From contig JAGYMU010000004.1 in assembly GCA_018399995.1 (NCBI GenBank), positions 1 to 60,995 of the forward strand: a stretch of DNA of 60,995 nucleotides, written 5' to 3'. Source of the stretch: Halanaerobiales bacterium (GTDB lineage Bacteria > Bacillota > Halanaerobiia > Halanaerobiales > M55B127). A program made the position numbers and the translations under genes. The notes beneath the pieces are model-generated. The model saw only the letters and a program-made list of their open reading frames with translations, was not told where the DNA came from and did not search any database. This document shows positions 24,876-34,279 of this stretch, in pieces; within the stretch, counting starts at the first letter, position 1, and each line of letters starts with the position of its first letter.

Positions 24876-27198
24876 TATGACCCTCCTTTACATTTTTATA
24901 AATCAACTCAGGTATTAAGGGCAATTCCTTAATTTCTTGATTAACTGCATTTGAAATAGCATTGGCTAGAGCTCCTGGCATACCGATAACTCCTTGTTCA
25001 CCCAGGCCTCTAGCCCCAAATGGCCCATCACCCTGTGGTGTTTCTATAAATTCAACATAATAATTGGGGTGTTCACCATATCTTAATATCTTATAGTCTC
25101 TCAGTGTATCATTTTGTACTAGATTTGATGAATTAAAAGAAAACCCCTCACTGCGGGCAAAACTAAGACCCATAGCCATCGCTCCTGTCACTTGTCCACG
25201 TGCTAAATCCGGATTAATAACTTTACCCACATCCATTGTCGAAGCAGCTTTTTTTATTTCATAGGAGTAATTACGTAAATTAAATTCTATTTTAACTGCT
25301 TGGGCCCCTAAAGTCCATTCTAAGGCAGGTCTTCCTTCACCTGTTTTAGGGTCCATACTGCTTAATTTACGGGCAATATAATTACCTCGTCCTATTATTT
25401 GACCCCCTATTGCATTACCATTTTCATAAACATAACCCAGACAGAGATCTCTTACTTTAATAAAAATGTTTGGTTCATCAGTCATAAAAACTTTTTGTTC
25501 AGCAACTGTTAAGTCTTCTACAGGACATCTTAAAACTCTTGCCGCTGTATTTTTTAATTGCTGTATGGCGTCTTCAGAGGCATTAATAGCTGCGCGACCA
25601 GCCATCATAAGACTGCGGCTGGCTGCAGTTGCCCAATCATGGGGTCCTGTTTTAGTATTTACTTCTGAAGTGATGTGAACTTTATTTAAAGGCATTTGCA
25701 GTTTTTCTGCAACGATCTGTCTCAAAGCGGTTTTTGTACCCTGACCAATTTCAACAATTGAATTATGTAAATTTACACTTCCATCATTGTTGAAGGTTAA
25801 AATAGCTCCAGCATCAGTATTTGTAGGCATAGCAGGTGATTTCCAGAGTAATCCCATGCCCCGCGCAATTACTTTATCATTATCAATTTTTACTACTGAA
25901 CCCTGATCCCAGTTTATCAATTCAGCAGTTTTATTAATACAGGCTTTCAAATCCCCTGTGTTATTGTCCATCAAACTTCTGGTAGGAGTTGTATCGCCTT
26001 TTGAGATAGCATTAATTAGTCTTAATTTTACAGGGTCAATATCAATTTTTTTTGCTAAAATATCTATACTCCGCTCTATCACATAGGCTAGTTCTATATG
26101 TCCAAAACCCCTATAGGCTGTTGCAAAGGGATGATTTGTATATAAACAGTATGAATCACAATTTAGATTGTCAACCCTGTAAGGTCCAGTGGCAGATATA
26201 GCTGCAGCTCTGCTCACATTGACGGCATAATCTGCATAAGCACCTGCATCAAAATAGTACTGTAGGTCCATTCCTGTTATATTTGCCTGCTCATCTGCTG
26301 TGATGGTGACATTTGCCTCTAGACCTATATGTCCAGGTGAAGAGACCATATCATCTTCTCTTTTATTAACTATTTTAACTGGTTTTCCGCCTACAGATTT
26401 GGATAATATATAGGCTAATCCCTCTAGTTGCAGGCCGGCTTTTCCTCCAAATCCCCCTCCAATAGGAGGGGCTATAACATTGATCTTCCCAGTTGGAATA
26501 TCAAAATTAAAAGCCAGCAATTCTTTGACAACAAAAGGAGCCTGAGTAGTAGAATAAATTTGCACATCACCATTTGCTTTAATTTCAGCAACAGCAGATC
26601 TGTTTTCCATAGCAACATGGTCACCGGGAGGGAATTTAAATTTTTCCTTTATTACATATTTTGCTTCTTTAGCTGCTTTTTGGTAATTTCCTTTTCTTAT
26701 TTTAGTTAAATTTGCTATATTGCTGTTAGGTTGGGGAACAACATCAGGAATATGATTATAATTCTTAAGATTCTGATGCAGAATAGGAGCTTCTTTTTTT
26801 AGGGATTCCCGGGATGAGCTAACAGAATTAAGTTTTTTATATTTAACCCTTATCTTCTGAACAGCTTTTTCTGCATCTGCTTTACTTTTTGCAATTACAG
26901 CAGCTACAGGTTCACCATAGTACCTTACTTTTTGAACTGCCAGGGGTGGTTTATCTCCCAGATAAAGACCCATAGCATGAGGATGATAATCACCTGTAAG
27001 CACTCTTTTAACACCAGGTGAATTTTCTGCCTCTTTTATATCAATATTTAGGATTTCAGCATGGGCATGAGGGCTGCTCAAGATTGATGCATAAAGCAAA
27101 CCACCAAATTTCAAATCATCTAAATATTTCTGGTCACCACTAATCTTATCCAGACCATCATTTCTTTTAATTGATTTGCCGACAAAACTTTTTGTCAA
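24865..27198 (-). CDS. Molybdenum hydroxylase, molybdopterin-binding large subunit (xanthine dehydrogenase family)
   Basis: A 777-residue catalytic subunit. The N-terminal a/b hammerhead domain is at about 10-115. The cofactor-binding motif PIGGGFGGKAG is at about 244-254, TAYRGFGHIEL at about 360-370, and the catalytic glutamate in FGARGLGEQG near residue 740. The start is TTG 27198, supported by AGAGGTGG. Such enzymes hydroxylate purines, nicotinate, 4-hydroxybenzoyl-CoA or aldehydes. The sequence alone does not settle the substrate, and no purine or nicotinate pathway gene is adjacent. No XdhC-like insertion chaperone or cofactor gene lies in the window. Confidence 0.9.
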   Translation of the reverse strand: MTKSFVGKSIKRNDGLDKISGDQKYLDDLKFGGLLYASILSSPHAHAEILNIDIKEAENSPGVKRVLTGDYHPHAMGLYLGDKPPLAVQKVRYYGEPVAAVIAKSKADAEKAVQKIRVKYKKLNSVSSSRESLKKEAPILHQNLKNYNHIPDVVPQPNSNIANLTKIRKGNYQKAAKEAKYVIKEKFKFPPGDHVAMENRSAVAEIKANGDVQIYSTTQAPFVVKELLAFNFDIPTGKINVIAPPIGGGFGGKAGLQLEGLAYILSKSVGGKPVKIVNKREDDMVSSPGHIGLEANVTITADEQANITGMDLQYYFDAGAYADYAVNVSRAAAISATGPYRVDNLNCDSYCLYTNHPFATAYRGFGHIELAYVIERSIDILAKKIDIDPVKLRLINAISKGDTTPTRSLMDNNTGDLKACINKTAELINWDQGSVVKIDNDKVIARGMGLLWKSPAMPTNTDAGAILTFNNDGSVNLHNSIVEIGQGTKTALRQIVAEKLQMPLNKVHITSEVNTKTGPHDWATAASRSLMMAGRAAINASEDAIQQLKNTAARVLRCPVEDLTVAEQKVFMTDEPNIFIKVRDLCLGYVYENGNAIGGQIIGRGNYIARKLSSMDPKTGEGRPALEWTLGAQAVKIEFNLRNYSYEIKKAASTMDVGKVINPDLARGQVTGAMAMGLSFARSEGFSFNSSNLVQNDTLRDYKILRYGEHPNYYVEFIETPQGDGPFGARGLGEQGVIGMPGALANAISNAVNQEIKELPLIPELIYKNVKEGHNDD

Positions 27199-27896
27199 TT
27201 GTTATCCACCTCTTTTTTAATAAAAACTATTACTAATAATATATATTAGATGGTTATATTCCAATTCCTGCTTTTAATATCTAAATTAGTGTTCTTTTAA
27301 ATAATTAAATTATCAATTAACCAGGGCCGATCAATATAGAATAATTATTTTAATATTTAATAAGCAAGGTGAATCTCTCTGCTCAAATCCAAAACATGAG
27401 TTTGATGGATTTTTTGAGAAACTTTTAAAAAGTATCTTCTTTGTACAGTTTTTCTGGTTTTGTTTCTTTGTTTGGCAGGGAATTTGAAGGCATATGAGCT
27501 ATAGATAAAGCCATGGATTTTTTTAAACATGATCTTCATCACATGATCATAATATTTTTCTAAATATCAAAAAGAACCTACTATAAATCTTAACTTTACT
27601 TATAATAATCGTGAATTTATTAAACTTAAAACCAGCAAAAAACAAAATGGATTTAGACTTTGTCTGTGAAACCGTTATCTTTACAAAGGAAATTAAAGAT
27701 TGTTGTTGAATTATAAAATTAGCTTCATTTCTGTTTTCTAAAATTTTGAGCAGTTTCTCTTGATAATAGAGGAAAAGAGGAGTGAGGTTTTTTATTCATA
27801 TCAATTACTATTAAATTAAAATATATGTTGATGAAATTCGCTTATTTATATAATACTGGGAATAAGGGGCTATAATATTAAAGGAGGGAAAAATAA
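27199..27896. other. Long intergenic stretch with one doubtful ORF
   Basis: This 698-base region separates the molybdenum hydroxylase operon from the sugar kinase. A 61-codon minus-strand frame (27357-27542) has a basic, soluble-looking product with segments such as YSSYAFKFPAKQ, but no ribosome site and no family I recognise; it may be a gene remnant. A weak promoter for the kinase (TTGATG at 27828-27833, TATAAT at 27849-27854, 15-base spacer) is visible, and AAAGGAGGG precedes ATG 27897. Confidence 0.4.
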
Positions 27897-28841
27897 ATGA
27901 ATGGTGTAATAACCCTGGGTGAGGCGCTAATAGATTTTATACCCGTAGACAGTCAAAATAGATTATATAAAAAAAATCCTGGAGGGGCGCCAGCAAATGT
28001 TGCGGTTGGACTTTCCAGACTGGGTAGTGAAACTGCTTTTATAACAAAAATGGGTGATGATGTTCTTGGCAGATATTTATATGAAATATTTGATCTAGAA
28101 GAAATAAATTTGAATAATATGTTATTAACTGATCAGGCTAGAACGCAATTATCGATAGTGACTTTAAATAAATCGGGAGATAGGAAATTTGATTTCTTTG
28201 TAGAAAAAAGTGCTGACAAATTATTAAAAAAGGAAGAAATTGATCAGAAAATTTTCGAAAAATACAAGATATTTCATTTTGGTTCGATTTCAATGATTGA
28301 TGAAGGGGCAAGAGAGGCCACCTTATATGCCTTAGATCTTGCAGTAGAAAATGGCATGTATGTATCTTATGATCCCAATCTAAGGGAGATATTATGGGGT
28401 GATCTAGATAAAGCGAGAAAAGTAATTAAAACTGTTTTAGGGAAGGTAGATATCTTAAAGGTTTCTCGAGAAGAACTGATTTTTTTAACGCAAGTTGAAG
28501 AATTGAAAAATGGTGTAGAACAAATAAAAAACAAAAATGATATAAAATTAGTATTAATTACAGATGGAGAAAATGGAGCTTATTTTTATAAGGATGAATT
28601 ATACCATGTACCTACAAAAGAGGTAGATGCTGTTGATACAACCGGTGCAGGTGATGCTTTTGTTTCCGCTTTTTTAAATAGAATAGATAAATGCAATCAG
28701 GATTTAGAAGACTTGAACAAAATCAAGATTGAGAAGATTTGTCAGTTTGCAAATCACTGCTCATCTCTCGTAATTACAAAAGAAGGTGCTATGACAAAAC
28801 TACCGTATATAAAAGATGTCAGGGAATTTTTGAAAGTATGA
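27897..28841 (+). CDS. PfkB-family carbohydrate kinase, fructokinase-like
   Basis: A 314-residue ribokinase/PfkB kinase. The first signature GGAPANVAVGLSRLG is at about 30-44, and the second, DTTGAGDAFVSAFL with the catalytic Asp, at about 246-259. The N-terminus VITLGEALIDFIPV is what ScrK-type fructokinases show. It should phosphorylate fructose or a related sugar with ATP. It stands alone with its own strong ribosome site; no sugar transporter is adjacent, so fructose is only the likeliest substrate. Confidence 0.87.
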   Translation: MNGVITLGEALIDFIPVDSQNRLYKKNPGGAPANVAVGLSRLGSETAFITKMGDDVLGRYLYEIFDLEEINLNNMLLTDQARTQLSIVTLNKSGDRKFDFFVEKSADKLLKKEEIDQKIFEKYKIFHFGSISMIDEGAREATLYALDLAVENGMYVSYDPNLREILWGDLDKARKVIKTVLGKVDILKVSREELIFLTQVEELKNGVEQIKNKNDIKLVLITDGENGAYFYKDELYHVPTKEVDAVDTTGAGDAFVSAFLNRIDKCNQDLEDLNKIKIEKICQFANHCSSLVITKEGAMTKLPYIKDVREFLKV

Positions 28842-28878
28842 GTATTTGTATAAATATCTGATAAAATATAGACAAACT

Positions 28879-30057
28879 TCAATCTTTAACAATCAGAGCC
28901 ACACTTTCTATATGGGAAGTATGGGGAAACATATCGATTAGTTTAATATCTTCGATGTGATAGTTATTGTACAGTAATTTCTTTAAGTCTTGTGCCTGAG
29001 TTTTAGGATTACAGGAAATATAAACAATTTCCTTAGGTGACATATCTACTATGCTCTTTATCACTTCTGAATGCAGGCCGGGTCGAGGTGGATCAACCAC
29101 TATCTTTTCTATCTTTATTTCTTTATTATTTAAAATATTTCGCACATCTCCCTGGATGAATTTACAGTTATTTATATGATTTAGTTTCGCATTTTCCCTG
29201 GCGCGTTCTACAGCTGATTGATCGATTTCTACACCAATTATCTTTTCTACATAAGGAGAAATAATTTGAGCAATAGAACCTGTACCTGAATAAAGGTCAT
29301 AGACTTTTTGCAGCGAGTCATTTTTAAAGTAATCAATTACTATCTTCAATAATTTTTCGGCAGCTTTTGTATTTACCTGGAAAAAATCAAGGGGACTTAT
29401 CTTAAATTTATAGTCTAATAATTTTTCAAAAAAGTAATTCCTGCCGTAACAGGTAATAACATGATCAGATTTAACCGCATCTGCATAGTCATCATTAATA
29501 GTATGTATCAGACCAACTAAATTTCCCTTATAATCTAATTTTTTCATCATATCAACGTAGTTTTTTAAATCAACTTCCCTTTGTGAAGTAGTAACTAAGT
29601 TAATCAATATTTCACCGGTATTATGGCCTTTTCTGATCTTTAGATTTCTTAAATAACCTTTCTTCAATTTAACATGATATTTTTTTAACTCAGTTTCTCT
29701 AAAATAATCGACAGTTTTTTTAATTATTTTTCTAAAATCCTGATCGATTATATAACATCCGTCTATGGTCACTACATCATATTGTTTTCCTCTAGGATGC
29801 AAACCCAGTTGAAGTTTTCCATCTATTTCTAAATCACCAAAGCTTAGTTCCATGTGATTTCTATATTCATATATCTGAGGGCTTTCAATAATTTGAGACA
29901 AAGGAAATTCCATTATATTATTATCTAAATAATATTTTTTTACCTTTTCTTTCTTTTCTATGATCTGTTTGGAGTATAATATATCTAATTTACTGCATCC
30001 GCCACATAAGTCATAGTGTTTACATATATTGATATCTTTGCGATAAGTGTAATACAT
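28879..30057 (-). CDS. RlmD/RlmCD-like 23S rRNA m5U methyltransferase, without TRAM domain
   Basis: A 392-residue SAM-dependent RNA (uracil-5-)-methyltransferase. The N-terminus has the [4Fe-4S] cysteines Cys12, Cys18 and Cys21 (CKHYDLCGGC); a fourth further on is less clear. The SAM site is VYDLYSGTGSIAQI (about 250-263). The catalytic region IVVDPPRPGL and YISCNPKTQAQDL carries the nucleophilic Cys near 352. Typical family members are about 450 residues with an N-terminal TRAM domain; it is missing here. GGGAGGC before ATG 30057 supports this start, so the short form appears genuine. Confidence 0.85.
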   Translation of the reverse strand: MYYTYRKDINICKHYDLCGGCSKLDILYSKQIIEKKEKVKKYYLDNNIMEFPLSQIIESPQIYEYRNHMELSFGDLEIDGKLQLGLHPRGKQYDVVTIDGCYIIDQDFRKIIKKTVDYFRETELKKYHVKLKKGYLRNLKIRKGHNTGEILINLVTTSQREVDLKNYVDMMKKLDYKGNLVGLIHTINDDYADAVKSDHVITCYGRNYFFEKLLDYKFKISPLDFFQVNTKAAEKLLKIVIDYFKNDSLQKVYDLYSGTGSIAQIISPYVEKIIGVEIDQSAVERARENAKLNHINNCKFIQGDVRNILNNKEIKIEKIVVDPPRPGLHSEVIKSIVDMSPKEIVYISCNPKTQAQDLKKLLYNNYHIEDIKLIDMFPHTSHIESVALIVKD

Positions 30058-30152
30058 TTAAAGTGCCTCCCGTATTTTAAAAGATTTTTGATAAGATCTT
30101 AGTTATTACCATTATAACATGCCAAGTTTAAGTTAAGGGGAGATTAAAATAA

Positions 30153-31586
30153 TCATCCGTACTTCTTACCTGTCAGTTCTTTACAGACCTCTTTTACTTC
30201 TTTTGATGCTTCATTTTTCAGTCCTCCATTTTTAACCCTTTTGATTTCTGTGAGGATGATTTCCTGCTTTTTTGGTGTAACTTTGTATCTGTGGCTGAAG
30301 AATAATCCGAACAAAATAAGTATCAAAGGCACAAAGACAAAAATATATTTTAAATAAATTAATGTACTTGGATTCTGAGCCTGATTAGGAATATAATTTA
30401 TTAATGTTAAAATAATACCGATAGACCAGAGGGCTATAGCCTGGGCTATTTTTCTGATAAAGGTCATTAGACCTGAGTAAATACCTGTTCTTCTTTTTAA
30501 ACTAATTATCTGATCAATATCTGAAACTGTGGGCAGTATTGCCCAGGGGATCATAACACCGGCTGAAAGTCCCGAACCAATTAAAATACAGATAATTATT
30601 ATAAGATATAAGGGTGTGTTTGAACTTAAAAATAATAAACTGAGCATACCCAGACCCCAGATTGATAAACCAAGGGTATATGCTTTGGACTTACCTTTTT
30701 TGTTACTTATTTTCATATAGAGCGGCAGCATTGAAATTTGGCTTAGTAAGATAGCCAACATACAGAAGGGAAAAATATCAGGTTTTTTGATATAATATGT
30801 GAGATAGTAGATAAAAAGGGCCATTAAAAAGTCCATTGCTAAATAAGCTGAAATATACATCCCCAGATGAATTTTAAATGACTTATTGTAAAACACAGTC
30901 TTATATTTTTTTACCTTATCTATTAATTTAGTTTCTTTATCCACTTCATAAGGTATTTCCCAGGTACCTCTATAAACAATAATCCAAGGTAATGCGTAGA
31001 TTAAAGAAAACACAATTCCCATTATTAAATAACTGTAGTTAGGTGAAATAAGTGTAGATTGATTTAAATATTCTACTAAAAACTTGGGTAAAACCCCAGA
31101 AATAAGGGCTGAGAACTGTGAAAAAGCCATACGAGCTGTGGAAAGTTTTGTTCTGATTTGAAAATTTTCTGATAGCTCAGCATTTAAGGCAGAATAAGGG
31201 ACCATTACCATTGTAAATACTGTTGAAAAAAAGATATAGGCAAAGGTGTAGTATAAAAATAGGATCAGACTGGATTGAGAACTCAAGGGTATCCAGAGGG
31301 CTGTGAAACTTATAATTATAGGGATGATACCGATTAAAAAGAAGATCCTCCTGCGGCCATATTTGGTATCTATATTATCTGAAATATGACCCATTAAAGG
31401 ATCAGATATAGCATCCCAAGCTTTACCTACTACTACCACAGTTCCGGCTAAAGCCGGATTTAATCCTACAATATCTGTTAAAAATATCATATAAAGTGTA
31501 CCTAAGAGCAAAAATGCCCCGCCCCCATAAATATCACCGGCTCCATATGAAATTATATTTTTTTTAGTCACATTTTTTTCTGACAA
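30153..31586 (-). CDS. GPH-type (glycoside-pentoside-hexuronide) cation symporter
   Basis: A 477-residue, 12-helix sugar transporter. The N-terminus KKNIISYGAGDIYGGGAFLLLG and the motif DPLMGHISDNIDTKYGRRR (about 58-76) are hallmarks of the MelB/XynP-like GPH family. A longer frame upstream adds about 45 hydrophobic residues, but AAAGGAG lies six bases before TTG 31586, which I take as the start. It would import a glycoside or pentoside with Na+ or H+. No glycosidase is adjacent. It is divergent from the acyltransferase gene. Confidence 0.85.
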   Translation of the reverse strand: MSEKNVTKKNIISYGAGDIYGGGAFLLLGTLYMIFLTDIVGLNPALAGTVVVVGKAWDAISDPLMGHISDNIDTKYGRRRIFFLIGIIPIIISFTALWIPLSSQSSLILFLYYTFAYIFFSTVFTMVMVPYSALNAELSENFQIRTKLSTARMAFSQFSALISGVLPKFLVEYLNQSTLISPNYSYLIMGIVFSLIYALPWIIVYRGTWEIPYEVDKETKLIDKVKKYKTVFYNKSFKIHLGMYISAYLAMDFLMALFIYYLTYYIKKPDIFPFCMLAILLSQISMLPLYMKISNKKGKSKAYTLGLSIWGLGMLSLLFLSSNTPLYLIIIICILIGSGLSAGVMIPWAILPTVSDIDQIISLKRRTGIYSGLMTFIRKIAQAIALWSIGIILTLINYIPNQAQNPSTLIYLKYIFVFVPLILILFGLFFSHRYKVTPKKQEIILTEIKRVKNGGLKNEASKEVKEVCKELTGKKYG

Positions 31587-31736
31587 GGGATTCTCCTTTA
31601 ATAAAAGTATTTTGATTATTATAAGTACTTTAATTATAATAATTAAAGAAAATTTTATCAAGTAAATTATTATTAGAGGTGTATAAATATTAATATAGAA
31701 TATTATATATATAGCAGCCAATTAATTTCTAAAGAG

Positions 31737-32477
31737 GTGATTACTATATCTAACCCACCACTTGCTTTTATGATTACAAAGATTATTGCTAAAGGTTTAT
31801 TGAGATCTTTATTTAAAATTGAGCTATATGGAAAGGATAATATTCCAGAAGAAAAAAATTATATTATTATTTCCAATCATTTAAATTGGATCGATCCTTT
31901 TTTAATTTTGATGGTTTTTCCCTCTTCTCCTAAGATTATATTTATTGCCGAGAATGAAGGTATTTATGACAGTGAATTTAAAAAAAGTTTCATTAACAAA
32001 ATGGGTAAACCAATAGTACCAATTAATAGAGATGAAGCAAAATCAAGGATTAGAGCAGTTAGAGCTATGATGAAAGTAATAAAATCAAAGAATAATCTGG
32101 CAGTATTTCCCGAAGGAAGGCTGGGTCATGCAGAAGGTCAATTGTTTCCTTTTTATGTAGGTGTGTTTTCTGTAGCTAAAAAGCTGAATACACCTATTTT
32201 ACCGGTTGCTATTTCCGGTACAAAGGTCCTATCTTTCAGAAATCCTTTTAAAATAAATATCGGTGAGTTAAGCTATTGTAAAAAGGCAGAAACAGATGAA
32301 GATTTTGCTAAAAGAATGGCTTTAAGGATGAGGGATATTTTACCTGAATATCCAGGAGAGGGACCTTTTCCCCATAAAATGAATTGGATGACCAATTTAT
32401 TTCAGGAGGGTTTAAGACCTTTTGAGGGAGAATATAATTTGATAATTAAAAGAAATAAGCCCTCTGATAGATATTAG
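31737..32477 (+). CDS. plsC: 1-acyl-sn-glycerol-3-phosphate acyltransferase (PlsC family)
   Basis: A protein of up to 246 residues with the catalytic NHLNWIDPF motif (HX4D, about 46-54) and the phosphate-binding FPEGRLG (about 130-136). It would acylate lysophosphatidate in phospholipid synthesis at the inner face of the membrane. The C-terminal 30 residues are unusual and hydrophilic. The start is uncertain. GTG 31737 lies within the best ribosome site (AGAGGTGAT); ATT 31740 or ATA 31746 would be better spaced, and the first ATG is at 31770, after the family's usual beginning. Confidence 0.88.
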   Translation: MITISNPPLAFMITKIIAKGLLRSLFKIELYGKDNIPEEKNYIIISNHLNWIDPFLILMVFPSSPKIIFIAENEGIYDSEFKKSFINKMGKPIVPINRDEAKSRIRAVRAMMKVIKSKNNLAVFPEGRLGHAEGQLFPFYVGVFSVAKKLNTPILPVAISGTKVLSFRNPFKINIGELSYCKKAETDEDFAKRMALRMRDILPEYPGEGPFPHKMNWMTNLFQEGLRPFEGEYNLIIKRNKPSDRY

Positions 32478-32573
32478 CATACAACATTTATAAAAAAATA
32501 AATTAATATCTTTAAATCAGGATAAATTGATGATAAAATTAAATATAATAAGATTAAGATAAGGAGTGGTAAG

Positions 32574-33005
32574 ATGCCGCGTCCTCCCAAGAGGAGAAGA
32601 ATTAAGAACATCCCCCATATTAGATTTTTTAAACCAGCAGGTATACCCGGCCGTCAGCTGAAAGAAGTTTTATTAAGTTTGGAAGAGGTTGAGGCTTTAA
32701 GATTGAAAGATAGATTGGGATTGAATCAAACAGAGAGTGCAGAAAAAATGAATGTTTCTCGTCCTACTTTTCAGAGGATAATAACAGCTGCTCATGAAAA
32801 AGTAGCTGAAGCACTTTTAGAGGGAAAAGCCTTGAGATTTGAAGGAGGAGATTATGAGCTGGAAAAAGGCTTATATAAATGCAAACAATGTGGGGCAGAG
32901 TTTATATTAAAAATTAATCGCAAAAGAAAACAGAAGTCAGGTCGTAGAGGTGCTAAAATTTGTCCAGAATGTGGTTCGAATTCAGTTATGAAGATATCAG
33001 AATAG
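32574..33005 (+). CDS. DUF134 family helix-turn-helix protein with zinc ribbon
   Basis: A 143-residue protein. The N-terminal 95 residues match the DUF134/UPF0251 family: RRIKNIPHIRFFKPAGIPG then a sigma-70-region-4-like HTH (LGLNQTESAEKMNVSRPTFQR, about 51-71). Family members are usually about 100 residues. Here a C-terminal zinc ribbon is added, with CKQCG (about 102-106) and CPECG (about 131-135). It is presumably a DNA-binding regulator of unknown targets. Confidence 0.87.
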   Translation: MPRPPKRRRIKNIPHIRFFKPAGIPGRQLKEVLLSLEEVEALRLKDRLGLNQTESAEKMNVSRPTFQRIITAAHEKVAEALLEGKALRFEGGDYELEKGLYKCKQCGAEFILKINRKRKQKSGRRGAKICPECGSNSVMKISE

Positions 33006-33112
33006 CTGTTAACGATTTAAAAGATCAATGTATGGTTTGATGATATTTTACTTAGTTGTGCAACACCATTTTAGTTTATAGAACAAAAAACATTAAGAAA
33101 GGAGTGATTATT

Positions 33113-33184
33113 TTGTTAGAAGTTTTAGGTTTGATAGTTGTGATTTGGGCGATTGTGTATTATGTAAATAATATGACTCCATAA
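33113..33184 (+). CDS. 23-residue single-span membrane peptide
   Basis: This very short gene reads MLEVLGLIVVIWAIVYYVNNMTP (split as MLEVLGLIVVIWAIV, YYVNNMTP), a single hydrophobic helix with a short polar tail. TTG 33113 is preceded by AGAAAGGAGTGATTATT, a strong ribosome site at ideal spacing, and the stop is followed by a T run and a hairpin. The ribosome site and the clean amphipathic ends are the reasons to call it real. Function is unknown; such peptides often bind and tune larger membrane proteins. Confidence 0.6.
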   Translation: MLEVLGLIVVIWAIVYYVNNMTP

Positions 33185-33198
33185 TTTTTTTAAAAGAG

Positions 33199-33225
33199 AG
33201 GGAAATAGAATTAAATTATTTCCCT
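33199..33225. terminator. Hairpin between the small peptide gene and the endopeptidase gene
   Basis: AGGGAAATA (33199-33207) pairs with TATTTCCCT (33217-33225). The following T tract is short, so efficiency may be modest, but the hairpin lies between convergent genes. Confidence 0.6.
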
Positions 33226-33252
33226 TTACTACTTGAGTTAGATTTTTAAATA

Positions 33253-34140
33253 TCAGTTTATAATATTATTATTGATAATAGATCTGGGATTTACAAAAAC
33301 ACCATTTATAGTAATCGTCCAATGTAAATGGGGACCGGTTGAAAAACCTGTAGAACCTATTTCTCCAATCTTTTGACCTTTTTCAACCCGGTCTCCTTTT
33401 TTGACTTCAATTTTTGAAAGGTGGCTGTAAGAAGAGAAAATATTCCAGCCATGATCTATGATAACAGTATTACCGGTTATTAATAAATTTGTTGCCAGTT
33501 TGACAATTCCATTATTAGTAGCAGAAACACTTTTACCCTGCTGACAGGCGATATCTATACCTGAATGGCGGCTCTGCAGAGATCCATTTACAAATCTTGT
33601 TGCTCCGAATTCTGTGCTTATGGGACCCTTCACAGGCCATATAAAACTATCTGTCCATAAATTACTAAAAGAACTTTTCTGCCTTGCTTTATTTATTAAT
33701 TTTTGTTCTTCTTTTTTTCTTTGGATAGTTGATTCTTTTTCGGGTCTAATTAAATTTTCTTTTTCTTGATCTACTTCAATATAGCTGTTGGGAAAGTTTC
33801 CTGATAAGACGGTAATCGTTTTTTTGATTTGTTTATTTGGGCCAAATATCTTTAGTATATAATCATTCGGGGTGATCCAATAAGAAACTGGGACTACAGC
33901 AATTTTCATATCCTGGTAATTATTAAAATTATATTTTGTTGTGTTGAAAAGCACTGAGTTTAGAGGGGAAGTGAGGTTTGTTTCAACTATCAAAAAATCA
34001 CCCTGCTGTATACTTTCAGTATTTAAAGAAAAATTTTCATTTAAATCATCGGCGCAAATAAAGGGAGGCATAAAAGAAGTTATTGAGATCAATAATATGA
34101 ATATAATTAGAGTTATTGTATAATTTTTTTTAATATCCAT
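33253..34140 (-). CDS. Secreted M23-family peptidoglycan endopeptidase
   Basis: A 295-residue exported LytM-type metallopeptidase. An N-terminal hydrophobic signal (about 8-27) is followed by a beta-rich domain of about 85 residues, a charged helix (110-150), and the M23 domain (165-290). Zinc ligands are visible in RHSGIDIA (His, Asp) and GPHLHW (His); the conserved SSYSHLSKIEVKKGDRVEKGQ is also present. The start is ATG 34140 because AAGGAGTG lies six bases upstream; an upstream M is less well placed. It should cut peptide cross-links in the cell wall or regulate an amidase. Confidence 0.9.
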   Translation of the reverse strand: MDIKKNYTITLIIFILLISITSFMPPFICADDLNENFSLNTESIQQGDFLIVETNLTSPLNSVLFNTTKYNFNNYQDMKIAVVPVSYWITPNDYILKIFGPNKQIKKTITVLSGNFPNSYIEVDQEKENLIRPEKESTIQRKKEEQKLINKARQKSSFSNLWTDSFIWPVKGPISTEFGATRFVNGSLQSRHSGIDIACQQGKSVSATNNGIVKLATNLLITGNTVIIDHGWNIFSSYSHLSKIEVKKGDRVEKGQKIGEIGSTGFSTGPHLHWTITINGVFVNPRSIINNNIIN

Positions 34141-34279
34141 AAAAAACACTCCTTGATTATTCTTTTGTATCTTTATTATCTGTTTCTCGAAAAAAATAAT
34201 ATTATCCTTTTTTATTTTACAATTTTTTTATTTAAATCTTATTTCAATTCAAACATTAATTGAGCTGTAGGTGAATTAG

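Noticed and set aside
27357-27542. 61-codon minus-strand ORF as a gene
   Set aside because: No ribosome site and no recognisable family; kept only as a possible remnant in the intergenic note.
31587-31721. 45-residue hydrophobic N-terminal extension of the GPH symporter
   Set aside because: The ribosome site and family N-terminus both point to TTG 31586.
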